Shown: positions 46,316 to 58,612 of the stretch, piece after piece | Layout of the letters: each line of letters opens with the position of its first letter | How positions within the stretch are numbered: position 1 is the first letter of the stretch | Assembly (NCBI RefSeq): GCF_016086655.4 | Contig: NC_052135.2 | Location: 12,304,363-12,368,362, forward strand | Direction: 5' to 3' | From: Lepeophtheirus salmonis | Lineage: Eukaryota; Arthropoda; Copepoda; Siphonostomatoida; Caligidae | Length of the DNA stretch: 64,000 bases | Notes under the pieces: generated by a model | Database searches by the model: none | Seen by the model: the letters and a program-made list of their open reading frames with translations, nothing else | What the model was told of the DNA's origin: nothing | Translations under genes and position numbers: made by a program

Positions 46316-47284
46316 AGGTATTGTTTGTTTGTTTTTACGATTACTATTGTCAAAAGCCATATTTTTTCTAGTATTATAGACTTATGAAAGCCAAATTGTG
46401 ATCTCATATTTAAATATGAATCCTTTTTTTTCTGTTCACCCAAACACAAAAGTGTCCCTTATAGGCTTATAAATCCTTTATTTTTCTTTTTGGAGGCTCA
46501 TTTCCTTTTGTATTCAAAGCATCTTTATTATAACATATTTTTTTCTATAAAGTAGATTATTACTATGTATATTAATAGAAAGCTCTTTTTCCGTCATCGT
46601 TTCTTCCCCATATATCAAGAAACTACAGAGTTCCTTATGACAGAATATTACTACTAATAGAGAATTTCTTTTATCCTAAAGTATAATTGTTTTGCCACCA
46701 AGGCTGCTTTTTCTTCAAGTAGAGAAAATATTTTTTTACATATTTATTAGTATTGACAACAAAACAGAGAACCCCCCCCTCACCCATCTATCTATTAAAT
46801 ATGATTATTGTATTTTAGAAAGCTTTTTTTTTTTTTAAAGAAAAAGAAAATAAATACATAATTGTACTTTGTTTAAGCCTGTAATCAAATTATGATTCTT
46901 AATTTCTTTCTTAAAATATACCATAATTGTAATAGACAAATTTACGTGCATATACCTACATATCCACGTACTGCATTTTTTTTCTTCTGAATATACAAAA
47001 AGAAAGGCAGATCTTTATTATGTTTTGCAGATTTAATTTTTTAAATAGAATTATAATTCAACAAGAGTTTTGCTAAATTACAAATTCTTTTTACGAGAAT
47101 GGATGCAATGAATTTGAATAGGAAAAGAAAGTAAAAAAGAAAAACACCTTAATATAGGCGTTGCTTAAGATGCTTCCATGTCCAACCTTCCTAATTCAAC
47201 ACACTTATTTTTGGTTCTATATTCTTTTTTAAATTTAATTAACAACCAATAAATTTGTTAGAAAGAAATGGTTTGGTAGATTTT
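46316..47284. other. AT-rich non-coding stretch
   Basis: No gene recognised; homopolymer tracts occur at 46769-46776 (C) and 46826-46837 (T). Confidence 0.4.
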
Positions 47285-47581
47285 TTTTGCAAAAGATTGA
47301 CTGCAGTATATTTAAAAAAAATCAAAAACCCATTTATATTCACAAAAATTAAATTTTTTTAAATTTTTTGAAAAAAAAAATCAAAAATTAAATTTCAAAT
47401 ATCAAACTTTCTTTAAAAAAATTAGAAATCCAAAGATAGTTACAACAAATTAAATCATTTTTTAAATTTTTTTGCTCCATAATTTTATCGAATGACGAAA
47501 AAAAAAATTATATTAAAAACAGAAATTCCTTTATTGGGGGAAGGCTCAACCCCTTCAGCCCACCTCCTGTGACCGCCCCTG
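47285..47581. mobile_element. hAT-3 family element, right part
   Basis: The right terminus, reverse-complemented, reads CAGGGGCGGTCACAGGAGGT followed by GGGCTGAAGGGGTTGAGCC, the G-rich family end. The AT-rich module lies to its left. The left terminus was not found and the start is approximate. Confidence 0.5.
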
Positions 47582-49601
47582 CTAACTCAATTATCCTTTA
47601 AATATAGTTAAAAAAGTACTTACTGTCCTGACATTTCGTGTTTCGATATCTGTATAAATATAATAAAAAATTAATTAATTATTATTATATGGTTTTGCAA
47701 AATACCAAATAATGAAACAGTACATTTTATTTATTTTTTGCAAATACATTCTTTTTAATATTGAGAAGATTTAAAAAAAAATATTGCAATTCAAGTTTTT
47801 TTGCTTATAATAAAACAAAATCTCGAAAAAAGAAAAAAAAGATTAACAAGGAATGGAAACTGTTTGATATTAGATATAGCGTAATTGGGGTTTGTTATAA
47901 AAATGGATATGTAGTACCATTTTTCTTAAAGTTATTTTTTCTTGCTAAAATACATGCATACTTTGTTCCCAGGAGAATTTTTCTTCCTCCATTTTTCTTT
48001 AAATTTTTGTGACTTACTATAATTTTTTTATTTTTTGTTTTGTAAAAGAAAGTGAAGTTATTAAAAAAATTAAAATTATGAATATTTATGTCTTTTTTCA
48101 TAAGGGGAGGGCGATATCCACTTAAGGATTACACATTACATAATTTTGTTAATAAATAAATAAAAACATATAGGATGTTAAAACCATTTAGAAGTCGGAT
48201 TTCCCATTGTTATTATTCCATTATTGTAAGACTATACATTTACAAACTGGAGTATAAGTTGACGGATGTATAAAAGATAATAACCATATCTTCTTTTTTT
48301 CCTGAAAACTATATGTGACGTATCAACTGAAAAGGCAACTGGAACTTTTTTTTGTGAAAATCGATCCGTACGCTGAAATAAGAATTAAGTTCTACTTTGT
48401 AAATTATATTAACATTTTTTTTTATTGGGTGGAAGCGACGGCTTATATCTTTTTTATTACGTGTTACTCTAAATCAATATTCACTTTTAAGGTATCTTAA
48501 AAATGTAGAGGGCACCACTACAAAAAATATCATTCTATCTATTATTCTATTAATTCTATAATCTATTATTTAATACATAGCTTACCACTGGTTTGAATAC
48601 TATAGGGTTTATTAATTTTCATAAAGTTTCGATGGATTTAGAGTTACTATAATATATTTAACGTATTCTTAAAGATCCCAACTACGTTTGCGTCCAGCAA
48701 ATTAATAAACTTTGTAAGTTATAAATACACTATTTCCTCATGAATATATTTCTATATTTAATAGTGTGGATATATTAACAAAAGATTTCAAAATCGTAAT
48801 TTTGAATTGTTTATATAATAACTATTATTTAATTGTATCTGAAAAATAAAATGATCTAAAAAATAAAAATAATTTCAATTAAAATTTAATTTTTGAAATA
48901 TTTTTAATAACTTTTTTTATTTTTGGACGTCCCTGCACTAGTTTGGTGTAAACAAATTTTGCTTTACAAGTTCTTTTGGGGTAATGCTATAAAAAGTTAC
49001 CCGACCTCTGGTTCATAGCCTTCATGTGATCTATAAGAATAAATGTACCCCTGATATCCTATTTTACATAAAAAATATCCATTTTTAATTGATTATATTG
49101 TCAGGATGATTTTTTTCTACTTTAAGCGTAGTTTGCGTAACCTCCAATGGAATAATTCGAATAATTTGTTGAACAAAAAAACAGCTAAGAAATCATCCTA
49201 GATTGCTTTTAGTTTGACGGTCCACAATTATATACTCGCCAGATATTTGTATAGTGATTATGCATCACGATATCCCTTACATAAATTATAATAACTTGTC
49301 AACATTAGGTACACGGTTTTTTACCATCACCGTCACATGTTGGTGTATTAATGTACCTACGTATAAAATGGATACAAAGGATAACAAAAAACATTTTATA
49401 TAAAAATGCATTGCAGAAAAAATAGTCCATGTTGCATTTAATTACCTTCCTTTCCTTGTCTACTACGAAATACATATGTGCATATCTCTAACATTAAGAA
49501 TAAAACCGCACGTGCCAATCCAAATAAAGGGGGGGGGGGGTTATCCTTGCAAGTTATTTTAATGCTGATATGTTATTATATTGGTCTACATAATAAATAT
49601 G
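47582..49601. other. AT-rich non-coding stretch
   Basis: No exon or bounded element was seen in 2 kb. The two overlapping frames at 47761-48012 and 47895-48101 are Lys/Phe-rich chance frames. A run of ten G lies at 49530-49539. Confidence 0.4.
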
Positions 49602-50762
49602 TACCAGGTGTAGATAAAGTAATGAGACCTTCTAAAAATACAGTTTTGAATAGGTTTTAAATTGATTAAATCTTAAAGTTTCGATTTTTTTTGAATAGCT
49701 TAGATTCTAAGCCTTTGATTGATGTACAACTCGCAATGGAGGCAAGAACAGTCATCACAGGAAGGACCACCTCGGATATTATAAAGTCCTTAAACGTCAG
49801 CAAGGTCACAGTCTGTCGGGTACGAAATCGTATGACTAATGGCGGCAACCTTACCCCAAGAGTGGAAGACCCACCAAAATGAAGCCTGAAGACATTATGG
49901 AGGCCTTTAAGTTATACCCAACGATGAAGATGCCAGAGTAAGTCAAGAAGAAGAATGGGTCTATTGTAGGTAAGTCCATCCGAAAGGTTGGAGGAAGGTC
50001 GCTTAGAGGAATTGAGAGGCCACTCCTTTCCCAAGGTCAAAAAGAACTCTGTCTTCAGCAATGTCAACAACTCTTGACTTATCTGAAGCAAAAGAACAAC
50101 AGGATAATTTTTTCTCGACTGAAGAGACCTTCACCATTGATCTCGTCTTCAACAAGCAAAATGATCGGATGGTATGCTTTTTCAAGGCTGACAACAGCAT
50201 CAAGAAAGTCACCAAGACCAAACATCCGGCCTTTGTGATGATATTGGGGGTTTGTGGCATCAACTGGAGAAAAAATGCCACCAATTTGGTTTCCTATTGG
50301 AGTCGACTACTTGATGGTGTTGAAGGAAAATGTGGTCCCATGGTTCATCCAGACCATGAATAAGTACAACAAGGCCACGGTCGAATTTCAGCAGAACGGT
50401 GCTCCGGTCCATACTACTAATATTGTATAGTAAGAGTATAGAGCCCAGATCTGAATCTATTGGATTTCTCCATTTCGTGGCAAATTGAGGATAAGGGCTG
50501 CAAACCCGAATATTGACGCCCTGGCGACCTCTGCTAACCAGCAGTGGATGATCATGAAAAAGGTCTAAGTGTGCAAGGGGTTCCGGAGGCGGTTGGAGGT
50601 TCTCATTGTAGCGGATGGTGGTCAGATTCATAATTAATTTGCATTGTCATAGTCAAAAATATTATAAAATAAAATGTTCTATGTACAATATTATCCTGTT
50701 CAATTATGAGCATTTTAATGACTACATAGAGGCAGGTCTCAGTACTTTTTCTACACCCGGTA
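49602..50762 (+). mobile_element. Tc1/mariner family E element, near full length
   Basis: The TIRs TACCAGGTGTAGATAAAGTA and, reverse-complemented, TACCGGGTGTAGAAAAAGTA (both continuing TGAGACCT/CTGAGACCT) bound 1161 bp at TA sites. The coding strand is plus. Its full-length form makes it the likely type of element from which deletion derivatives arise, though no short E copy was seen here. Confidence 0.9.
49691..50631 (+). pseudogene. Family E transposase, catalytically dead
   Basis: The N-terminal frame 49691-49882 holds a helix-turn-helix: TVITGRTTSDIIKSLNVSKV followed by TVCRVRNRM. After a shift come VGGRSLRGIERPLLSQ (second DNA-binding half) and the core frame 50061-50363: FFSTEETFTIDLVFNKQNDR, where the expected SDEKTF reads STEETF and so lacks the first Asp; then VTKTKHPAFVMILGV. 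Near 50388 the second block reads FQQNGAPVHTTN, with Asn for the catalytic Asp. The third block, SPDLNLLDFS (50451-50480), keeps its Asp. The gene ends near 50631. Two of three catalytic Asp codons are mutated, besides frameshifts. Confidence 0.85.
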
Positions 50763-52284
50763 ATAGTCTGATGGATCCTCTCTCGTCTTTCCCTTTTGAT
50801 GAAATGATAAATATATACAATTTACTTATATCCAATCAAACCTAAGAAAAGCTGATGAGAGGAAAGATAATCCCATCTCTCACATGTGTGCTGTTTAAAT
50901 ATATAAAAAAATAGATTAAACCGCATTTTATAAATTCCTTCTTTTCTTAATTTATATCAAATGTCTTTCTAGAGTGGGGAGTTATTATTATTACTCCTTT
51001 ACCTATTATTTTTAATACATACATAATGAATTTCATCAAGATTTAATCAATCTTATTATACGGAGTGTAAATTTAATTCTGACAAACTTGGGATTAATGA
51101 AACTTATTTTTTTTTTTACTTATTCCTATGTACTTTTTGTATGTTCTTTGATACGAAGTAAACTCATATTTTATTAATATGGAGTCCTATATTGACCTCA
51201 ATAATGCGCATTAACTCTCTTCAAAGTTAGGAGCAACCCTCAATAATATGTCCTGCCTATATTATTCAGTTATTTGTTCCTTTAGGGAGATCAAATTGCT
51301 AGATATTTACCACTGCTTTGGCCTCAATACTTGTCGAGGATGGAGGCCAAAAGTCCTTCGACCAATGACAATATTTTTTATATAGTAACACTGAACAATA
51401 GCAGCATAATTTTTATTATCATTTAGTGAACGTTTGTATTGCAACTCATTATCAACTTCTAAGACAAATAATTTCAAAAAGCATTTGACCCGGTGATTTC
51501 ATTCGTTCAATAAAATCTTGTGGGTATTGTTTCATTCTGTAGAACTATTTATATAGATACATGATACACACAAATGAAAATATGTACCTATCTGTGTACA
51601 TGTTTTGTAAATGTCGTGAACAACTCCTTCAATGAAATATGTACCTTTGTAAATAAATATTATTCAAATTATACATATGAATGTACACTAAAGCAATATT
51701 TTTTCTTCTATGTATAGTTTTTGTGATGTTCTTTTCAATTCTTTTGTATTTTTGATGGAAAGGAAAACCAATAACAAAATGGTTGTACTTTGGAAGGAAC
51801 AAACAAACATTATTTTTCTTCTTTATTTTAATATGCTTGGATAGGCATAATTTTAATGTTAAATTCTAATAATAATAGGTCTCTATTCAAGTAGGAAACC
51901 TTTTATTTGAGCTTCTTAATATCATTTATGCATATATTGCATGGTATTAAAGGAGATATTATTATGTAGGTAGGTAGATCCTTGGTACACAAAAAAAAAT
52001 CTTGATCAAATATAAAGAAAATAAGAAATCATTAGGTGGATTTCTATTGGAGCAGAGGACAAAGTAGAACTCATTGCTCTATGGATCCTTGCCTATTGCC
52101 CGTATCATTTTTTGTGGTGCATGGTTTCATAGTTCCACTTTGACCCTTTTCTCCAAACTCTACCAAAGATCCACCCTAAAGACTCAACGACAAATCATAC
52201 GGGCATGGTTCTACATTGCCATTATCTCCAACAATAATTGACCTATTATAATAAGCTGTTTAATGTTTATGTCAGATATCCATA
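50763..52284. other. AT-rich non-coding stretch
   Basis: No exon recognised. The patch 52040-52210 is slightly more GC-rich but has stops in all plus frames within 45 codons. Confidence 0.4.
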
Positions 52285-52900
52285 GGTGTATAAAATATAT
52301 CCTAGAAAGTGGGAGCTGTTTTTTCTCGTTGACAACCTCAATAGGCTTTTTATTTTATTTTCCAATGCTAATATTATTATTATTTAATTATTGAAGAGAA
52401 AACATCTGAGTATAAAGTAATAACGAAAGGACTCTAGGTAAAGAGTGGACACTCAAGGCAAGGAAGGTATGATTTAGTAGTTCTTAATTTTGATTGGCTT
52501 AAAATTAGAAGCTGCCTCATGTTCCTCCAGGCATGCAGCCAGTTTCAACAGGCTTTCTCCTCCTAGTGAAAATAGAAGAATAAGGGCGACATAGTTTCCT
52601 TGTATTTAGATTGAATTGTTTATTTTTCCCCTGACTGCTCTTTCCCTAGAGTCCTTTTGTAATAACTAGTGCCTGGGCTAATGAAATGTGGGCCCGCTCC
52701 TTGAGAGTTATAAGTGTAAGAACTTGTTGGACTCGGAGTAAAATTGAGGATTGACTTACGGAGTGGGAATTGTGTTCATTTCCTTCCTCTCACAACTGCT
52801 TGCAGCTGATCTAACTAAGTATTATGACAGCTAAGCTCCTCTCCTCCGACAAACATATTCACATGGCCAGGATTAACACGATCATTTTCGTTTTCTTTTA
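52285..52900 (+). repeat. Dispersed repeat R1, longest copy
   Basis: Spans about 615 bp with markers in order: GTGTATAAAATATATCCTAG, AAGTGGGAGCTGTTTTTTCT, AAGAGAAAACATCTGAGTAT, TTGTTGGACTCGGAGTAAAA, TTGAGGATTGAC, CCTTCCTCTCACAACTGC and GCTGATCTAACTAAGTATTA. A central part (52450-52680) is not shared with copy 3. No coding frame, TIR or tail seen. Confidence 0.55.
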
Positions 52901-53011
52901 TTTTTACATACCTGTAGGACGTGTTTTGTGTATCACTGCTAATACCACAGTTTCGAAACAATATTTCAGTCATTTATGGACTTTACATTCTAATTTCTAG
53001 AATGGATTAAC

Positions 53012-53277
53012 TACAGAGGTTCGGTTACTGCAAGTCCAATTTAAGTTTCAAGTCTTTATTCACAAGTCCAAGACCTTGAATATTTTTATTGAACCCAGTT
53101 CAATTCCTCTGAAAATATATTATACTTTAAAGAATACTTGAAGTTCAGTGGAAACATTGAAATGACTTGAGTCTAAGTCAAGTCTGATATCTTTCATTGC
53201 ATGATCAAGTCCTCAAAATAAGAACTCGAGTCCTAGTTGAGTCTCAACTCTCGAGTTTCCACCTTTGGGATTAAGAC
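53012..53277. mobile_element. Small hAT-like MITE (CAGAGGT type)
   Basis: The left end contains CAGAGGTTCGGTTACT and the right end, reverse-complemented, is CAAAGGTGGAAAC. GGATTAAC (53004-53011) and GGATTAAG (53278-53285) flank it, 7 of 8 identical. The interior is crowded with AAGTCC, GAGTC and CAAGTC words in both orientations. No coding frame. About 266 bp. Confidence 0.6.
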
Positions 53278-53869
53278 ATCTAAGAATTGCAGCGATTGTG
53301 TGGAGTAGAACAGATTAGCAACAACTTTCTAGTGGTTCAGCTGAGGGATTAGTCAACAAGATTTCTTATTTCACCATTTGTTTTTTTCATATGTCAGTAA
53401 TTATTTTCGACTTATAAATTATTATTTGCTATTCTTTGAGGCTTTGGTTTGTAAATTTACCCAACTTCAATTAAAATTGACTAACTCTGATATCAAACCT
53501 TCGTCTAATATATGAGAATCTATCAAATAACAAAGTATTATTTTACATTTATTAGTTATGACCATGAATTTATTTGGCCCTAAAGTGCAATTTGTTTAAG
53601 GTATTGCTAAGGTAAAACTCTATTACAATTATATATCTACGTTACTAATTAAATATGACATTAACTCAGTATAATTAATTAGTTAGTTAGAGGGATAGAA
53701 ATGTAATCTAAAGACTTTTTTGAGAAAAATCCTTGTTGTAATTTGTTTTGTTCACTGGCGATACATGTTTCAGGCGTTGAAAAATTATTGTACGATTATT
53801 TTCTTTACTTTTTAAGATACTCATTGTTAGCTATATGTATTTACTAAAATTGCTTGATTTGCTTGATTC

Positions 53870-54270
53870 TAACAAGAATTAACGGAGCTTTACGAAAAAA
53901 TAATTGAGATATATAAACTCCTTCATGCGGGATTGCCACCAAAGGAGATTGCTGAAAAGCTCTGGGGTTTCTCAGGACAATACGTCCACAGACTAAAAAC
54001 GACTTAAAACATCGTCTTAAGACTGACTTATTAATTAAAATAAGCATACAATAGAAATTCTAGCTTCAGGACAATCATGGTATCCGAATAATCAAGATCT
54101 AAACTTTTCAATCTAAATGCACCTGTAGTGCAAGTCCTGCAAAAAGTCCCACAACAGCTTGAACGGCCTTAAGACTTTTACCAACAAGATCTAGGACTCC
54201 ATAAGTCCGTAGTACATTCAAAAAGTCTGAAAGAGCTTCTGACCCTTTTTTTCTCCGGATCATAGATACC
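53870..54270 (+). pseudogene. Possible Tc1-like transposase N-terminal relic
   Basis: The plus strand from about 53886 reads ELYEKIIEIYKLLHAGLPPK followed by EIAEKLWGFSGQYVHRLKTT and a stop, resembling the first helix-turn-helix of Tc1/mariner transposases (compare the start of the relic at 58045). A further patch, VVQVLQKVPQQLERP near 54128-54170, could be the second DNA-binding half. No TIR or catalytic block was found. Confidence 0.45.
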
Positions 54271-55392
54271 AATAATAAATAAATTGACTATGATGTATTT
54301 TTTACACTTTCAAAATTGATATATATTATTATTATTTTTGCATTCATACTAGCAATGGTTTGACCTACGTTTTTCTTTCTTTCAAAATTGAAAAAAAAAA
54401 AAAAAAAAATCATACAACACCCAATATGTTCCTTATCCTATAGATTATCAAACTTTATTCGACACGCATCCTTCTTTGGTTCAAAAACTTTCCTTGAGAA
54501 CCTCATATTCTTAAAAAAAAAAAAAAAAAGAAACACTTATGAAATCATCATCGTTTAGGGAATGTTTTTCGCGGAACCCAATGAGTTCCATTATAGAATC
54601 CTCGGGTTCCTTAGAACCAATTTTGAAATCCACTGCTTTCTTTTATTTGTTGGATGTATTTAATTTAATTAATGGTATATAGAGTTTAAGTTGAGTTGGT
54701 TGTGTAATGTATAGTTTATTTATGGGTCTATCTGTAAAATGGAGGGTTTCCTGCTCATTCTTTATGGCTTTAAACAACACAATGAAATGATTTTCCATTT
54801 GAAATACTAATACTATATAATATCTAGTAGGAGTCAAAATGACACATTACAGAATCAGTAACACTCGCTTATCTCTATTCTTATTCGTCTTTTCTTTCGT
54901 TCCCTCTTTCTTGTTATTTTTCTTGGCTTCAACCAAGAACCTTATAATATACCTAGGTTTTTTTTTTCTTTCTTTTTTTAACAGATATACTTATTTTTTG
55001 TATGATAAATATACAGGGCACAAGTAAAAAAAAGAGAGAAAGAAAAAATTGACCCTATAAGACGACTTTTTTTTATTACTCTATCTACAGAATGTACTTA
55101 TTTGAAACTGGCTTTTTATAGTTTCCCCCCCCCCTTTCTTTTTCGTTATTTCTTCAGTTTTTACATATATGTACTTTCATTAAGATTCATAGTTAACAAA
55201 TAAAATTCTTAAGAATTGTAAAAGCCTCATACTATGAAATATTATAAATGTTAGAAATCATTGAATAAACATTTTTTTTAATATTTTAATTTGAGTTTTG
55301 ATAGTGAAAATGTTGTATTCTTTTATGGTTTGCTAACTGCATATGTTGCCTCTATGAAAGGAGGAAAGAAAACTCCTTTTTGAACGTTTATA
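54271..55392. other. AT-rich non-coding stretch
   Basis: Long A runs at 54390-54408 and 54513-54528, a C run at 55126-55134. No supported gene; frames at 54643-54837 and 54839-55027 are low-complexity. Confidence 0.4.
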
Positions 55393-55581
55393 GTACCGTT
55401 GTCACGATACCAATATTTCCGTACCGGTCCCTGTTTGAAGTTATGTTTAGTTAGTAGTATCTCTTGGAAAAACACACATTAACTTTCAGCCTTATCGGTC
55501 TATTTCTTTCTGTTTGGCATTTGACAGTCCCAGTTATGCCATCTCTATGACTTTGCACGGGCTTTTCAAACGACCCTCGTA
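55393..55581 (-). mobile_element. Short mariner terminal remnant joined to a hAT-like end
   Basis: The right end, reverse-complemented, starts TACGAGGGTCGTTTGAAAAG, CCCGTGCAAAGTCATAGAGA, the same terminus as the mariner at 61638. The left part AGTAGTATCTCTTGGAAAAA, CACACATTAACTTTCAGCC is the opposite-arm 5' sequence of that element, so 55437-55581 is a deletion of nearly the whole element. Left of it, CCGTTGTCACGATACC and CCGTACCGGTCC (55394-55430) resemble the terminus of a different hAT-like repeat. Confidence 0.6.
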
Positions 55582-56851
55582 CAATAATGTTTATATGATT
55601 CTTGCATAAACGCCTATAATTTGATAAATTTTGTTTTTTTAAATGATAGGTCCTTTTTCTTCTAAGAAACAACTTTGAGTTTATCAGGTCCAAAAAAGAA
55701 ACCACTTGTATAAGGTTCTGTAAACACATCCAGAATCACTGATGAAAAAGACTTCACTCTTGGTCCTGTTATTAACTGGCAAAATGATAGATATAAAATT
55801 CTTGATAAATCCTGGGAAAACGAGATCCCGAGAGAGAAACCCTTTTACTGACCTTACAAACAGTCTTTTTCATGACTGAGAGTATGTTCATAATGTTTGA
55901 CAGAAGCGGACTGGAATAGCATCCTCCTTTTTTTGTGTCTCTATTTTACACTTATATTAGTATTTAGTCTGAGCTAAGCAGCTGACCTCACTTCTAAAAC
56001 TATTATACCAAAAAGTTTGTACTAGATTTTTATAAAAAAACCTACGGAACCTCTTAAATGTTCATTTTATTCACATTTCAAGACTTTTCCTACTCCCAGT
56101 AGTACCGATATATCGAACAACACAAATTTAAAGTATTTTTAATTATATGTAGACTTTGTAAAGTTTTTGTTCCTCATATATTTATAGTATATATATATAT
56201 GTACATATTGTGTCTTACAAAATAGCATTTGCCAGATTAAACAAAAAAGAAATATAAAAATTTGCATATTGCAAAAAATTTAAATTTGTTAATACATGAA
56301 TAACTATAAAATGAGCTACGAATGAAAGAAATTGCCTTAATAAAACTAATTTAACAAAAATATAATAAAAAGATATATTTCCATATTTAAATTATTGGCA
56401 ATAATTAAGTTTGATTCCCTTTTTTCCGATCAATTTACTCAAATTGTCTTTATATTCTCTGAGGTGGTTTATGTATATTTAGTACAAAGTTAAATATTTG
56501 TAATATTTTACACAATCGAAATATAATAATGTACGTATTTGTCTATCACTAACAGAATATATCTTTAGAACTTATATGTGAGTTGAGCTGATTGAAATTA
56601 TACTTTGATAATTATAAATAATGAGTTAATGAAATAGTCTATAAAATAGATCTAATCGAAACAAGTTTTATCATTTTTGTAGATTCTCGTTAGTAATATA
56701 ATAACTGATTGTCTGACATTTGTAATTTATGACGACAAAAGTGTTTATACTTACAAAATACCAGTTTATTAGAAATATATCTTTGCTCTTCAAACCTGTG
56801 AGAATGAATTCCTATTTGGCTCATTATACATATATACCCTGTACACATGCA
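55582..56851. other. AT-rich non-coding stretch
   Basis: No gene or element end was recognised. The 92-codon minus frame at 55729-55451 overlaps the mariner remnant and is not supported. Confidence 0.4.
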
Positions 56852-57305
56852 CAAGGGGGTCCGCAGGGGGTGGCCTGGAGAAGCAGATTCCCTCCTCAAA
56901 ATTAAGATTTTTTTGCGTTTTACTAGAAAATTAAGTATTTGAAATTTTATTTTATTTTTCAATTTTTTTTCCAAAAATTTTATTTTTCTGTGAATAGCTA
57001 TGGATTTTCGTTTTTTTTTTTCCAAAAAAATTAATTTTTCAATTTTCTTTAAAAAAATTCCCTCCCAATTTAATGATGTTTTTCTTTTTACTAGAAAATT
57101 TAATATTTGATTTTTTTTTTTTTAATTTAATATTTGATTCTTTTTTTCCAGAAATTAATATTTAAAATTTAATATACTTTATTCTAAAAAATATTAATTT
57201 TTTGTGAATAGCTGTGGATTTTTGAAATTTTTCCGTGAAGAATTTTAATATTGAAATTTTTTTTCCCAAAACAATATTTTCTTTTGTAGATTTAAAAAAA
57301 AAATT
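56852..57305. mobile_element. hAT-3 family element with AT-rich module
   Basis: The left terminus CAAGGGGGTCCGCAGGGGGT is followed by GGCCTGGAGAAGCAGATTCC and CTCAAAATTAAG. The body repeats TGTGAATAGCTATGGATTTT and CCAAAAATTTTATTTTTC units, with AGAAAATTTAATATTTGATT at 57102 as a second start-like unit. The right end is not defined. Confidence 0.6.
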
Positions 57306-57639
57306 GATTTATCCTCTCTTTGTTTAATGCCGAGATCCGATAGACTCTCCTACAGCGTCTGTCCACTTTAAAATATTTCACATCAATTTATTTACCCTCA
57401 TTCCTTTTCCCATAAATAACATTTTGACATGATTTGTATGTCTTAAACCTGAATAATAGATGTAAAATGTACATTTATATATAGAGCATTGTTTAGAATA
57501 ATAATATATAAGAGGGTGGCAGTTTTGTATAATATATTTACATATGTCAGAGTGAAACTGGCGAAAGTCGAGTTTCTATAACTCAGATAAATTTATCTAC
57601 TGGGTGCATGGGAAAAAATTACACACTTCTAAAAATGAC

Positions 57640-57999
57640 TGATGTGATTTTTTTTTTTTTTTTTTGATATTTCCGTAATTCAAAAAAAACCCCAGCTGTT
57701 CACAAAAAAATCAAAAATTAAATTTGGAATAAAAAAAATTCAACAATTCATAGCTATTTACTGAAAAATAAATTTTTTGGGAAAAAAAATTGAAAAATTA
57801 ATTATTTTTTGGAAGAAAATTTCAAAAATCTACAGCTATTCTCAAAAACTTAAAACAAATCTTTCAAAAACAAAATTTATCCCTATTTACACTATAATTT
57901 TTTTCATCCTTACCAAAAAATTTTAGTAAAAGGAAAAATTCCTTGTTTTGAGTGTGTGGGGAGTATCTACAAGCCCTCCAGCCCCTGCAAACAGCCCTG
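57640..57999. mobile_element. hAT-3 family element, right part
   Basis: The right terminus, reverse-complemented, reads CAGGGCTGTTTGCAGGGGCT and GGAGGGCTTGTAGATACTCC, and the body shows the module in reverse orientation (CCCCAGCTGTTCACAAAAAA, AAAATCTACAGCTATTCTC). The left end lies in an 18-bp T run (57649-57665) and is approximate. Confidence 0.55.
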
Positions 58000-58044
58000 T
58001 ATAAGTAGATATTTTGTCTAAAAATAAAATTAGTTACATCAAAG

Positions 58045-58612
58045 ATGTTGGAAAAACGGGAGAAAATAATCCACTTAGCATTATTTATCCACGCGGGGAC
58101 TACTTCTTTGGAGATTGCGAGGCATGTTGAAAGACAGTTTACAATGCTGAAAGGAGGATACAAGCCAATGAATGCATGGATATAAATCCTCCCTCTGGCA
58201 AAAAGCTTAAATTGGACATCAATTTTGTGAAGGATGTAGTCAAGGTGGCGGGTTTGTGGGCCCATGCAGATGAATTCAACATTTCAAAGATAACAATATA
58301 AAAATTTTAAAAAAACCTGCAGATTGAAGGTCTTACAGTAATGGCGCCGCAACTTTTCACTACCAAAGTGGTCCAGAAATTCTTGGAGGACCATGAACAA
58401 TTTTGGAGAACTGAAAATATTTAAAAAAGTTAATATGTCCCCCCACAGCCGCGCTGTCTCAATCCTTTGGATTATATCCTTTAGCTACGAATTGAAAAGA
58501 AAGCACATAAATTTTGCCACACAAATATTAATGCCCCGAAGACTATTGACAACGAGCCTAAAACAAAGGCTTCAGGAAGAGATTGGAGACTCTCCGTGGA
58601 TCCAGTGGTATC
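58045..58612 (+). pseudogene. Tc1/mariner family F relic, interrupted by family A
   Basis: The frame opens MLEKREKIIHLALFIHAGTT, then SLEIARHVERQF (first helix-turn-helix, 58045-58140). A shift is followed by INPPSGKKLKLDINFVKDVV, a linker and second DNA-binding region, and MAPQLFTTKVVQKFLEDHEQ (58341-58400). The catalytic centre is missing between there and the C-terminal PPQPRCLNPLDYIL (about 58440-58482), IEKKAHKF and TNINAPKT. It ends at the TA where the family A copy at 58613 begins. A continuation beyond 59274 was not recognised. Confidence 0.65.

Noticed and set aside
52040..52210. Slightly GC-richer patch as an exon
   Set aside because: Stops interrupt all plus frames within about 45 codons and no splice sites frame it.
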